NCBI GenBank assembly: GCA_023436145.1
Contig: JAEZKP010000016.1
Location: 62,001-126,000 of the forward strand
Length of the DNA stretch: 64,000 nucleotides
Direction of reading: 5' to 3'
Source of the DNA: Fibrobacterota bacterium
GTDB taxonomy: Bacteria > Fibrobacterota > Chitinivibrionia > Chitinivibrionales > Chitinispirillaceae
Shown: positions 26,958-35,083 of the stretch, piece after piece
How positions within the stretch are numbered: position 1 is the first letter of the stretch
Layout of the letters: every line of letters starts with the position of its first letter
Program-made: the position numbers and the translations under genes
Notes under the pieces: generated by a model
The model's input: only the letters and a program-made list of their open reading frames with translations
The model's database searches: none
What the model was told of the DNA's origin: nothing

Positions 26958-28169
26958 GTGGGTATCAAAGTAGATCTGGAAAAATGTATCGGTTGCAGTC
27001 TTTGTGTTCGTGCCTGTGCACAAAATGCAATCCAGATTACCAACAAGAAAGCGGTAATCGATCTGGCCAAGTGCAACCTTTGCGCCGCCTGTATTGATGC
27101 CTGTAAACGCTATCAGGCGATTTCGATCACCAAAGATGCGGTTGAAGGTGGAGTAGATATAACCCAGTATAAAAATGTCGCAGTTTTTATTGAACAGCAC
27201 GACGGGGTTGTTTCTGGTGTTTCTTATGAAATGCTTGGTGAAGGAAGAAAACTGGCTGATCAACTCGGTGAGAAACTGCTGGCAGTCCTTTTGGGACATG
27301 ACATGCATAAAAAAGCGGATGAACTGGTCAAGTTCGGTGCCGATAAGGTTTTTTATGTAGATGGAGCATCTCTGGTTCATTTTCAGGATGACACCTACGC
27401 TCAACTGGTGTGCGATTTTATTAACAGAGAAAAACCAGCTATTTTTCTTGCTGGTGCTACTGCTGTGGGGAGATCGTTCATTCCGAAAGTAGCTGCGAAA
27501 GTATATGGCGGATTAGTTGCCGATTGTACCAAATTGGAGGTAGATACCGAAAAAAGGCTTCTTTTAGGTACTCGCCCGGCTTTTGGTGGTAATCTCATGG
27601 CCACCATTATCTGTCCTCATCACCGTCCCCAGATTGCAACAGTCCGTCACAAGGTGATGAAACAGGCTGTAAGGGATGAGCATCGCAGCGGTGAAGTAAT
27701 GGTACGTTCTATGGATAGTTCAATTATCGAACGCACCAAAATAATTGATATCATAAAAGAGGTTGAATCCACTATAAATCTTGCCGAAGCGGACGTTATC
27801 ATCTCTGGTGGCAGAGGGATGCAGAAGGCAGAAAACTTCTCCTTAATCCGTGAACTCGCTGAAGTGTTGGGCGCAGCCGTTGGAGCCAGTCGTGCAGCAG
27901 TTGATGCAGGATGGATTCCCTACTCCCATCAGGTGGGTCAGACCGGAAAAACTGTGTGCCCTAAGCTTTATATCGCCTGTGGCATCAGCGGCTCGGTACA
28001 GCACATGGCTGGGATGCAATCTTCTGATTATATTATAGCAATAAACAAGGATCCTAATGCCGATATTTTCCAGATTGCCAACCTGGGGATAGTTGGAGAT
28101 GCACTGGAAGTGTTACCTGCTCTGACAAAGGCATTCAAGGAAAAGCTCGAGACTGCTACTATCTCTTAA
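26958..28169 (+). CDS. etfA: Electron transfer flavoprotein alpha subunit with N-terminal ferredoxin domain
   Basis: 403 residues from GTG at 26958, which has TAGGAGG at seven bases; the in-frame TTG at 26952 is one base from that site. The first 65 residues hold two four-cysteine clusters, CIGCSLCVRAC and CNLCAACIDAC, i.e. a 2[4Fe-4S] ferredoxin. The ETF alpha body follows, with the C-terminal FAD signature (SRAAVDAGWIPYSHQVGQTG then KLYIACGISG, about 310 on). Fd-fused EtfA occurs in several anaerobes, some in electron-bifurcating complexes. Whether this pair bifurcates cannot be read here. Ends in a strong terminator. Confidence 0.94.
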   Translation: MGIKVDLEKCIGCSLCVRACAQNAIQITNKKAVIDLAKCNLCAACIDACKRYQAISITKDAVEGGVDITQYKNVAVFIEQHDGVVSGVSYEMLGEGRKLADQLGEKLLAVLLGHDMHKKADELVKFGADKVFYVDGASLVHFQDDTYAQLVCDFINREKPAIFLAGATAVGRSFIPKVAAKVYGGLVADCTKLEVDTEKRLLLGTRPAFGGNLMATIICPHHRPQIATVRHKVMKQAVRDEHRSGEVMVRSMDSSIIERTKIIDIIKEVESTINLAEADVIISGGRGMQKAENFSLIRELAEVLGAAVGASRAAVDAGWIPYSHQVGQTGKTVCPKLYIACGISGSVQHMAGMQSSDYIIAINKDPNADIFQIANLGIVGDALEVLPALTKAFKEKLETATIS

Positions 28170-28192
28170 AATTAGTGCACTTTTATCTGAAG

Positions 28193-28226
28193 CGGGAATA
28201 CTTCGGTATTTCCGTTTTCTTTTTCT
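28193..28226 (+). terminator. Rho-independent terminator after etfBA
   Basis: A nine-base stem (28193-28201 with 28206-28214, one G-U pair) closed by a TTCG tetraloop and followed by TTTTCTTTTTCT. It lies 23 bases past the etfA stop and separates etfBA from hisG. Confidence 0.88.
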
Positions 28227-28247
28227 ACTCTAAAATCCGGAGTTATC

Positions 28248-29117
28248 ATGAAACTTTCACTTGGTCTGCCCAAAGGAAGCCTGGAAAGTTCTACAATGGA
28301 ACTGTTTCAGAGGGCAGGAATTCATATCCGAAAGAGCGATCGTTCCTATTATCCTATTTGTGATGATGCTGAACTGGACCTGATTGTGATGCGTCCTCAG
28401 GAAATTCCTAGATATGTGGAACAGGGAATTCTCGATGCGGGTATAACCGGTCAGGACTGGACTGAAGAAAACAATGTGGAAGTGGTGGAGGTAACTGAGC
28501 TGCATTACAGTAAAAGTACCAGACGTAAATGCAAGTGGGTACTGGCAGTACCGGAGGATTCACCATATAAGAAAGCGCAGGATCTCGCAGGTAAACGGAT
28601 TGCCACAGAGCTGGTTGCTACTACCAAGCGCTATTTCAGCTCCAGAAACATTCCGGTGGAAGTTGAATTTTCCTGGGGAGCAACAGAAGTTAAACCCCCG
28701 CGGTTAGTTGATGCAATAGTTGATATTACCGAGACCGGTTCCTCATTAAGGGCTAACCGCTTGCGAATAATTGAGACTCTGATGGAAACCTGCACTGTGA
28801 TTATTGCAAATAAGAAATCCTGGGAAAATCAGGAGAAGCGAAATAAGCTGGAAAACCTGAAAATGCTTTTACAAGGAACTCTGGATGCAGAAAATTATGT
28901 AGGCTTAAAATGCAATATCAAGGAGAGTGATCTGGAGGCGGCAATCAAGGTGCTTCCTTCACTGCACAATCCCACAATCTCTCATCTGTATGATAAGGGA
29001 TGGCTGGCAGTAGAGACAATCCTTCCATTTTCTGAAACAAAACATGTTATTCCCCTATTAAAACGGGCTGGGGCATCGGGTATCGTGGAGTATCCGGTTA
29101 GTAAAGTTATCGCCTGA
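28248..29117 (+). CDS. hisG: ATP phosphoribosyltransferase, long form (HisG)
   Basis: 289 residues, the length of the HisG-L type with a C-terminal regulatory domain, so no HisZ partner is needed. Seen: the N-terminal GLPKGSLESSTMELFQRAG, the AGITGQDW block, and the signature VDAIVDITETGSSLRANRLR (about 161-180) for PRPP binding. It catalyses the first step of histidine synthesis. C-terminal residues about 215-289 fit the His-binding domain. No other his gene is in the window; it stands alone behind a terminator. Confidence 0.95.
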   Translation: MKLSLGLPKGSLESSTMELFQRAGIHIRKSDRSYYPICDDAELDLIVMRPQEIPRYVEQGILDAGITGQDWTEENNVEVVEVTELHYSKSTRRKCKWVLAVPEDSPYKKAQDLAGKRIATELVATTKRYFSSRNIPVEVEFSWGATEVKPPRLVDAIVDITETGSSLRANRLRIIETLMETCTVIIANKKSWENQEKRNKLENLKMLLQGTLDAENYVGLKCNIKESDLEAAIKVLPSLHNPTISHLYDKGWLAVETILPFSETKHVIPLLKRAGASGIVEYPVSKVIA

Positions 29118-29182
29118 TTGCAATTATCAATTCCTGCACAGATCCGCAGGTGTATTTATTGTTGCAGGAATTGAATCTCTCT

Positions 29183-30436
29183 TCAATTTACCAGGAAATC
29201 ATTAAGTTTGAGAAACCTTTTCGAGAGTCCGAAAATCATGTTCTGAACCCAGGGGGAAAGTTTTATCAACTCGTTTTCAACCGATTCACGGGAGAGAAGA
29301 CTTAAAGTGGTTTCTTCCAGGGCTATGATGGTAGCTGATCGGGGCTGGTTGGTAAAAAGTGCAAGTTCTCCTCCAATCTCTTCTTTTTTAAGATATGCCA
29401 GTACAATTTTATCTCCACCAGAGATTCTGGAAACCTCTAGGGTCCCTGACAAAATGATAAAAGCGAAATCCCCTGGTTCCCCTTCAGTAAACAACACCTC
29501 CCCTTTTTTAAGCACCCTTTTGTGAAAAGTCTGTCCACTGTTTTGAAGTTTATCCAGATCTGTCAATACTGAATTAATACTGTGGTAACGGTTATATGGA
29601 TCCGCGGCCATCATTTTAGCACAAATCTGAGAGAGAAATTTTGGGATTTCAGGACAGCGTTGATGAAGTGGTTGAAAATCGCATTGGCGAAGCTGGCTTT
29701 TTATCTGCTCAGGACTGTTGGAGGCAAAAGGTACAGTTCCACTCATCATTTCATAAAGAATAACACCCATGGAAAAGATATCTGATGAAGGTGAAAGGTA
29801 ATCTGGCTGATGGAACAAAAGTTCAGGTGAGTAGTATGGAGAGACCGAATCAAAAGGTGAGAATTGATTCCAGACAGGAGGCAGAGGTGCCCTGCAGATA
29901 AATTGAAGGTATTCCTTGTAGGGTTTATCATTAAAGATTCTGGCATTTCCCCAATCTATTATTACCACCTCTCCATATGGACCTACCATTATATTTTCAG
30001 GGTTCAGGTCAAGATGTACAATTCCATTGTCATGAACAGAAGCAAGTGTCTCGCATAATTTGATGAAAATATTGAGAAGTCCGGCACGTGTTTTTATTCC
30101 ATACTCCCAGCGAAGATTATTTCCTTTCACCAGCTTCATAGTGTAAGCTGGAGCACCGGCCTCGTTAAGGAAAATATCATAAAGCATCATTACTCCCGGA
30201 TGCTCAAGAAAAGAGAGCAGTTTTGCTTCATTAAGAAATGACTGGACGATGGTCTGGTTGCAAATGTGTTCTTCTCTGAGCTGTTTTAGAGCTACAGTTC
30301 TATTAAGCTCTTCATCAAAGCAGTTGAACACTTCTGAATACTTTCCTTGTCCCAATGGACCGATAATCCGGTAACGCTCTTTATTTTTTTTCTTTTTAAT
30401 AGAGTGTCGGTTTGCTTCAAAAGCGAATAGTGACAT
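29183..30436 (-). CDS. Ser/Thr protein kinase fused to a cyclic-nucleotide-binding domain
   Basis: 417 residues. Kinase (about 20-290): glycine loop GPLGQGKYSEVF, VALKQL (catalytic Lys), HLDLNPENIM (catalytic loop, Leu for the usual Arg, so non-RD), DWGNA replacing DFG, then SPYYSPELL (activation segment end) and SDIFSMGVILYEM. A cNMP-binding domain follows (about 300-400), with KGEVLFTEGEPGDFAFIILSG and GELALFTNQPRSATI, which match the phosphate-binding cassette. No transmembrane segment, so cytoplasmic. The arrangement suggests kinase activity controlled by cAMP or c-di-GMP, but ligand and target are unknown. Monocistronic. Confidence 0.88.
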   Translation of the reverse strand: MSLFAFEANRHSIKKKKNKERYRIIGPLGQGKYSEVFNCFDEELNRTVALKQLREEHICNQTIVQSFLNEAKLLSFLEHPGVMMLYDIFLNEAGAPAYTMKLVKGNNLRWEYGIKTRAGLLNIFIKLCETLASVHDNGIVHLDLNPENIMVGPYGEVVIIDWGNARIFNDKPYKEYLQFICRAPLPPVWNQFSPFDSVSPYYSPELLFHQPDYLSPSSDIFSMGVILYEMMSGTVPFASNSPEQIKSQLRQCDFQPLHQRCPEIPKFLSQICAKMMAADPYNRYHSINSVLTDLDKLQNSGQTFHKRVLKKGEVLFTEGEPGDFAFIILSGTLEVSRISGGDKIVLAYLKKEEIGGELALFTNQPRSATIIALEETTLSLLSRESVENELIKLSPWVQNMIFGLSKRFLKLNDFLVN

Positions 30437-30756
30437 GTAAAATCCCGCATTAGATCAGATTTATTTTTGGATGATAACAGGTATATTGTACACTTTAATG
30501 GAACTTTTTTCAAAATAATTTTCATCAGATAGAAGCTCAGGCAAATTTACTTTCATGTTTCATTCTCAACTGATATAAGAACAAAAGATAAAACATTAAA
30601 CCACAGAATTCACAGTAAACTTTACTCAAGATACGCCTTCCAGTAGTTATTAAAAAGCATCTTTCTTGCACAAAAGATCCAACTAAAAATTCTTATCGGA
30701 ACATCTATTGCAGTAACAACTATTTATATCTGAATAAAATTAAAACTGGAGGCGAT
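30437..30756. other. Divergent intergenic region
   Basis: 320 bases between the leftward kinase gene and a rightward oxidoreductase gene; both promoters should be here. I find no open frame with a ribosome binding site, no long inverted repeat and no convincing promoter pair. CTGGAGG (30744 on) is the ribosome binding site of the following gene. Confidence 0.3.
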
Positions 30757-31386
30757 ATGAGAGTCGGAATAATCGGAGCTGGACACATCGGTGGAACTCT
30801 GGCAAGGTTATGGGCCAATAGTGGTCACCAGGTTACCATAAGTTCGAGACATGTGGAGCAGCTGACACCATTAGTGAATCAGATCGGTTCAAATGTATGT
30901 AAAGGCAGTGTTGAAGAAGCATCAAAATTCGGAGAAGTAGTGGTTTTATCTATTCCACTGGGGGGCATTAGAACCACTGGTGCCAGGATTGCCAACTATC
31001 TGGTTAATAAAACTGTAATAGACACCATGAACCCTTTTATTGAAAGGGATGGAGATGTGGCTAAAGAAATTATCGAAAGCGGACTTGCATCAGGCGAAGC
31101 AACTCAGCGGAGATTTCCATCAGCTAAGATCGTACGTGCTTTCAGCAATGTCCGATACCCCGATCTTAATTCCCAGAATCATCGTAATCCACCATTGATT
31201 GCCATCCCTTTCGCTACTGATGATGATAATTCCAGACCTGTAATAACAGAATTAATAAAAGATGCAGGTTTTGAACCATATGACTTGGGTTTATTAAAAC
31301 AATCCAAACCACAAGATCCTGGAGGGATACTTTTTGGGAAGGCACTTACTGCTGCTCAAATACGTGAGCTGTTGATTTCCAGTTAA
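30757..31386 (+). CDS. NADPH-dependent F420 reductase-like NAD(P) oxidoreductase
   Basis: 209 residues with an N-terminal Rossmann motif, VGIIGAGHIGGTLARLWANSG, and the SSRH motif at strand two that favours NADP. Later blocks VLSIPLGGIR, VIDTMNPFIERDG and IVRAFSNV fit the F420-dependent NADP oxidoreductase (Pfam F420_oxidored) family. Many bacterial members lack F420 and have unknown substrates, so the name should be read as family only. GGAGG ribosome binding site. It ends before a terminator, so it is a single-gene unit. Confidence 0.8.
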   Translation: MRVGIIGAGHIGGTLARLWANSGHQVTISSRHVEQLTPLVNQIGSNVCKGSVEEASKFGEVVVLSIPLGGIRTTGARIANYLVNKTVIDTMNPFIERDGDVAKEIIESGLASGEATQRRFPSAKIVRAFSNVRYPDLNSQNHRNPPLIAIPFATDDDNSRPVITELIKDAGFEPYDLGLLKQSKPQDPGGILFGKALTAAQIRELLISS

Positions 31387-31416
31387 TGGAAAAATAACCA
31401 TCTGCCTGAATTTAGG

Positions 31417-31446
31417 GCTGTCCTTTGCCAAAAGGGCGGCTTTTTT
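31417..31446 (+). terminator. Rho-independent terminator
   Basis: Stem GCTGTCCTTT (31417-31426) with AAAGGGCGGC (31431-31440), two G-U pairs, four-base loop, then TTTTTT. About 30 bases past the oxidoreductase stop. Confidence 0.85.
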
Positions 31447-31524
31447 GGGGAAATGAACAGAAGTGATGATCGTTTCAACTAATCATTTCCAGAAGTAGAA
31501 CTTTAACAGTCTGATTTGCTAAAT

Positions 31525-31671
31525 TTGAATAAAGTAGTAATAAGATTATATTTTTATTTGAATAATAATTGATTTGCTGATCTGGAAAAAATTGAGAATT
31601 TTCAGACCAGGCCAACTTTTAAAGCGTTTAAATGATCTGGCAAAAAGGTTAAAACTCTTCTCAATTGAGGA
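31525..31671 (+). promoter_or_regulatory. Promoter and structured leader of the heme cluster
   Basis: A candidate promoter is TTGAAT (31525-31530) and TATATT (31547-31552), spacer 16. Downstream is a 12-position stem with one mismatch and one wobble (31577-31588 with 31599-31610) and a 10-base loop. The loop sequence AATTGAGAA (31590-31598) is exactly complementary to TTCTCAATT at 31658-31666, which abuts the ribosome binding site GAGGA (31667-31671). CTCAATTGAG (31660-31669) is also a palindrome covering part of that site. A second, weaker stem is possible between 31607-31614 and 31633-31640, using the 3' arm of the first. This could be a translation-control element; the pairing is visible, the function is inference. 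Confidence 0.4.
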
Positions 31672-31679
31672 CAACATAG

Positions 31680-32867
31680 ATGATAGGTATTTCCAAGCTT
31701 TATTGCGGTACGGTTGAACCATCCGATCCACTCAGATATGGGCGTAAGTCGGGGAATCTTCCATCACACCTGCTTCAGTTCTCCGCTGATAAAAAGCCGG
31801 TTGTGGTATGGAATTGTACCAGAAGATGCAATTTGCATTGCCGTCATTGCTACTCTGAATCCCAGAATATCGCTTATGATCAGGAATTGAGTACCGATGA
31901 AGCGATTACATTTATAGATGATCTGGCAAGTTACGGAATTCCGGTACTTCTTTTCTCTGGGGGAGAGCCTCTTATGAGGCCAGATCTTCTGCAATTGATA
32001 ACACATGCCCGTAAAAGGGGGATCCGTTGTGTTATTTCCACCAACGGGACTATGATAAGTCCGGACATTGCTTCCAGATTGGGCATGGCAGGTCTCTCTT
32101 ATGTGGGAGTCAGTCTGGATGGGCTTTCTACCATACATGATGATTTCAGGCAGGTAAAAGGTTCCTTTGAGCGTGCAATCAAGGGAATTAGAAATTGTCA
32201 GGAAGCAGGAATCAAGGTCGGACTGAGGTTTACCATTACCAAAGATAATGCACCTGAAATTCCAGGGATCTTCAAACTTCTTGAACAGGAGAAGATTCCA
32301 CGGATCTGTTTTTATCACCTTGTTTACACTGGTCGGGGATCGGAGTTGAAAAACAGTGATCTCGGTCCATTTGAAACCAGAACAATTATTGATCTGATTA
32401 TTGATCAGACCGCAGAGTTGCACCAGAGAGGACATAGTGTTGAAGTTCTGACGGTAGATAACCATGCTGATGGTGTATATTTATATCTGAGAATGAAACG
32501 GGAAAATTCAGAGCGTGCTGACAGTGTAATGCAGCTTTTAAGGATGAACGGGGGCAACAGTACCGGTAAAGGAATCGGGTGTGTTTCCTGGGATGGAAAT
32601 GTTCATCCTGACCAGTTCTGGCGTCATCACATCCTTGGAAATGTAAAAGAAAAACCATTTAGCGAAATCTGGAGTAGTGAAACAGATCCGCTTTTAGCTT
32701 CACTTAGAAACCGGAAAATACTGCTTAAGGGACGTTGCGGACGTTGCGTCTGGCAAGACATCTGTAATGGCAATTTCAGGGCAAGAGCTGAATCGCTTTA
32801 TGGTGATATGTGGCAGGAAGATCCTGCATGTTATCTGACCGAGGAAGAGATCGGCAGATTAATTTGA
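31680..32867 (+). CDS. ahbC: 12,18-didecarboxysiroheme deacetylase AhbC (radical SAM)
   Basis: 395 residues. The N-terminus SNLYCGTVEP-like (here SKLYCGTVEPSDPLRYGRK) is characteristic of AhbC/NirJ1 proteins. The radical SAM cluster motif is CNLHCRHCYS (about 48-57), followed by FSGGEPLMRPDL and STNGT. The C-terminal quarter has further cysteines (GIGCVSWDG, GRCGRCVWQDIC, DPACY), a SPASM-like site for an auxiliary [4Fe-4S] cluster. AhbC removes the two acetate side chains of 12,18-didecarboxysiroheme to give Fe-coproporphyrin III. It is the first gene of the cluster and has GAGGA upstream. The heme d1 homologue NirJ is the alternative, but the neighbours are the heme set. Confidence 0.92.
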   Translation: MIGISKLYCGTVEPSDPLRYGRKSGNLPSHLLQFSADKKPVVVWNCTRRCNLHCRHCYSESQNIAYDQELSTDEAITFIDDLASYGIPVLLFSGGEPLMRPDLLQLITHARKRGIRCVISTNGTMISPDIASRLGMAGLSYVGVSLDGLSTIHDDFRQVKGSFERAIKGIRNCQEAGIKVGLRFTITKDNAPEIPGIFKLLEQEKIPRICFYHLVYTGRGSELKNSDLGPFETRTIIDLIIDQTAELHQRGHSVEVLTVDNHADGVYLYLRMKRENSERADSVMQLLRMNGGNSTGKGIGCVSWDGNVHPDQFWRHHILGNVKEKPFSEIWSSETDPLLASLRNRKILLKGRCGRCVWQDICNGNFRARAESLYGDMWQEDPACYLTEEEIGRLI

Positions 32868-32941
32868 CAATTTCTTTTTAAAAATTGAAATGTAACCAAA
32901 TGAAATTTTTAAAAGCAGAAGTGTTCAAAATAAGTGATTTT

Positions 32942-32972
32942 GGAATAAAGTTAAAATTTATTCCGTTTTTTA
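32942..32972 (+). terminator. Intrinsic-terminator-like hairpin between ahbC and hemB
   Basis: Stem GGAATAAA (32942-32949) with TTTATTCC (32957-32964), a seven-base loop, then G and TTTTTTATTT. The stem is AT-rich, so termination is probably partial. It would reduce, not abolish, transcription from ahbC into hemB, unless a promoter lies in the 40 bases before hemB. Confidence 0.6.
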
Positions 32973-33008
32973 TTTGGAATTTGGGGTTTTGATTTGAGGA
33001 GTATTGAA

Positions 33009-33995
33009 ATGGGATTTCCGGAAGTACAGATGCGCAGGTTGAGATCGAGTGAATTGATTCGCTCACTGGTTCAGGAAACCAGACTTTCACCGGCAGATTT
33101 TGTCATGCCCCTTTTTGTTTGCCCGGGCATTGGAGTTAAAACCTCCATAGATTCGATGCCAGGAATGTATCGCATGTCTATAGATAATGTAATTTCTGAG
33201 TGCAACCGGATAAAAAACCTGGGTATACGCGCAGTTCTCCTTTTCGGTATTCCTGAGATGAAAGATGAGACGGGTGAAATTGGCGCAGATGAAAACGGTG
33301 TGATTCAACAGGCTATTCGGGCTATTAAAAGTGAGTTTGAGGATGAACTTCTGGTAATCAGTGATGTCTGTAACTGTGAATATACAACCCATGGACACTG
33401 TGGCATTGTGGTCAACGGCAAAATTGATAACCAGCGTACACTTTCTGTCCTGGCAAAACAGGCGCTGTCTCACGTTATTGCAGGTGCGGATATTGTAGCA
33501 CCCAGCGACATGATGGATGGACGGGTCGGAGCTATCAGAAAAGCGTTGGATTCCCATGGTTTTAATGATGTTCCTATCATGTCTTATGCAGTAAAATATG
33601 CATCTGCTTTTTATGGTCCTTTCAGAGATGCTGCTGATTGCGCACCAAAATTCGGAGATCGAAAGACCTACCAGATGAATCCCGCAAATGCCATAGAAGC
33701 TTTACGGGAGGTAGAGCTGGATCTGCAGGAAGGTGCCGATATAATAATGGTTAAACCCGCATTATCATATCTGGATATAATTCACCGGATCAAAAGCAAA
33801 CACAATATTCCAGTTGCCGCTTATAACGTAAGTGGTGAATATTCCATGGTAAAAGCAGCAGCCCGCAATGGCTGGATTGATGAAGACAGAGTGGTGATGG
33901 AAATCCTCACATCTATTAAAAGGGCTGGAGCTGGTTTAATAATTTCATATCATGCCGATCGTGCTTGTGAACTCTTGCAGGAAGAGAAATTTTAA
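33009..33995 (+). CDS. hemB: Porphobilinogen synthase (delta-aminolevulinic acid dehydratase)
   Basis: 328 residues from the ATG at 33009 with GAGGAG seven bases upstream; an in-frame TTG at 32994 overlaps that site. The active-site motif DVCNCEYTTHGHCG (about 117 on) carries three cysteines, so it is the zinc-dependent type. The two catalytic lysines lie in YAVKYASAFYGPFRDA and IMVKPALSYLD. It condenses two aminolevulinate molecules to porphobilinogen. Its TAA overlaps the ATG of the next gene by one base (TAATG). Confidence 0.96.
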   Translation: MGFPEVQMRRLRSSELIRSLVQETRLSPADFVMPLFVCPGIGVKTSIDSMPGMYRMSIDNVISECNRIKNLGIRAVLLFGIPEMKDETGEIGADENGVIQQAIRAIKSEFEDELLVISDVCNCEYTTHGHCGIVVNGKIDNQRTLSVLAKQALSHVIAGADIVAPSDMMDGRVGAIRKALDSHGFNDVPIMSYAVKYASAFYGPFRDAADCAPKFGDRKTYQMNPANAIEALREVELDLQEGADIIMVKPALSYLDIIHRIKSKHNIPVAAYNVSGEYSMVKAAARNGWIDEDRVVMEILTSIKRAGAGLIISYHADRACELLQEEKF

Positions 33996-35080
33996 TGCAT
34001 ACTCTCCCCCACTCTGCAGTTCCTCAGTTACGTTTAGTGGCCTGGGAGCTCACAAAATCATGTGTTCTCGCCTGTAAGCATTGTCGGGCTTCTGCTGTAA
34101 AAGAAAAGTCCGCAGATGAACTCTCCACCAGTGAATGTCTCTCAATAATTGACTCCATTGCATCCACCGGTCAGAGTATTATCATTTTGACTGGTGGTGA
34201 ACCAATGCTTCGTAATGACATATATCAGCTGGCAAGTTACGGAACCGGTAGAGGTCTTCGCATGGTAATGGCCACCTGTGGGACTTTGCTTAACAAAGAA
34301 ACTTGTCTGGCATTACGTGATGCTGGAATTGCCAGAATCAGTGTCAGTATTGATGGTTCGAATGCTTCCAGCCATGATTCCTTTCGTGGCGTAACCGGGG
34401 CTTTTGATGCACTGATGAGAGGGATAGAATTTGCCAAAGAAGCAGAATTGGAGTTTCAGGTAAACACCACTATCACCAGAAGTAATCTTGGAGAACTGGC
34501 TGATATCTATAATCTGGCAGTAAAACTGGGAGCAGTATCATTTCATCCTTTTCTGCTTGTGCCCACCGGCAGAGCTGAAGAATTGCTTGATGAGATGATC
34601 TCACCTGCTCAGTATGAGCAGACTCTTAAATGGATTTACCAGCGACATCTGACATCTGAAATAACCATCAAACCCACATGTGCTCCTCATTTTTACCGGA
34701 TTTTCCGTGAACAGGAGAGAACTGCAGGAAGAACCGTCAGCAGGGAAACTCACGGGCTGGATGCCATGACCAAAGGGTGTCTTGGCGGACAGGGTTTTGC
34801 TTTCATCTCTAATACCGGTAAAGTTCAAATTTGCGGATTTCTTGACAAAGAAGCCGGAAATCTTCGTGTTTCCGGGTACGATTTCAAAGGTATTTGGGAA
34901 AATTCACCTCTTTTTCAAGAAATCCGGAATGTAGATCAGTATCATGGAAAATGTGGATATTGCGAGTACCGAAGAGTCTGCGGAGGATGCAGAGCGCGTG
35001 CTTTTGCTATTAGCAGTGATTATCTGGGTGAAGAGACACAATGTCTGTTTCAACCACTAAAACGAAATGGAACCAAATAA
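33995..35080 (+). CDS. ahbD: Fe-coproporphyrin III to protoheme synthase AhbD (radical SAM/SPASM)
   Basis: 361 residues. Radical SAM motif CVLACKHCRA (about 23-32), with AWELTKS just before it as in AhbD, then ILTGGEPMLRNDI and MATCGT. The SPASM region has CGYCEYRRVCGGCRARAFA and a last Cys near the end (EETQCLFQP), suitable for an auxiliary cluster. AhbD oxidatively decarboxylates two propionates of coproheme to vinyl groups, the last step to heme in the siroheme-dependent route. Related heme-maturation or NirJ2 enzymes are the alternatives; the neighbours favour AhbD. Confidence 0.92.
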   Translation: MHTLPHSAVPQLRLVAWELTKSCVLACKHCRASAVKEKSADELSTSECLSIIDSIASTGQSIIILTGGEPMLRNDIYQLASYGTGRGLRMVMATCGTLLNKETCLALRDAGIARISVSIDGSNASSHDSFRGVTGAFDALMRGIEFAKEAELEFQVNTTITRSNLGELADIYNLAVKLGAVSFHPFLLVPTGRAEELLDEMISPAQYEQTLKWIYQRHLTSEITIKPTCAPHFYRIFREQERTAGRTVSRETHGLDAMTKGCLGGQGFAFISNTGKVQICGFLDKEAGNLRVSGYDFKGIWENSPLFQEIRNVDQYHGKCGYCEYRRVCGGCRARAFAISSDYLGEETQCLFQPLKRNGTK

Positions 35081-35083
35081 AAT

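Noticed and set aside
26826..27404. 192-codon minus-strand frame across etfB/etfA
   Set aside because: Shadow of two well-supported plus-strand genes.
31764..32465. 233-codon minus-strand frame inside ahbC
   Set aside because: Antisense to a gene with clear radical SAM motifs; no ribosome binding site or family features.
31680..35080. Radical SAM pair as heme d1 (NirJ-type) enzymes
   Set aside because: No nirS, nirF, nirE or cytochrome cd1 gene is seen; the neighbours are a full heme set, which favours AhbC/AhbD.
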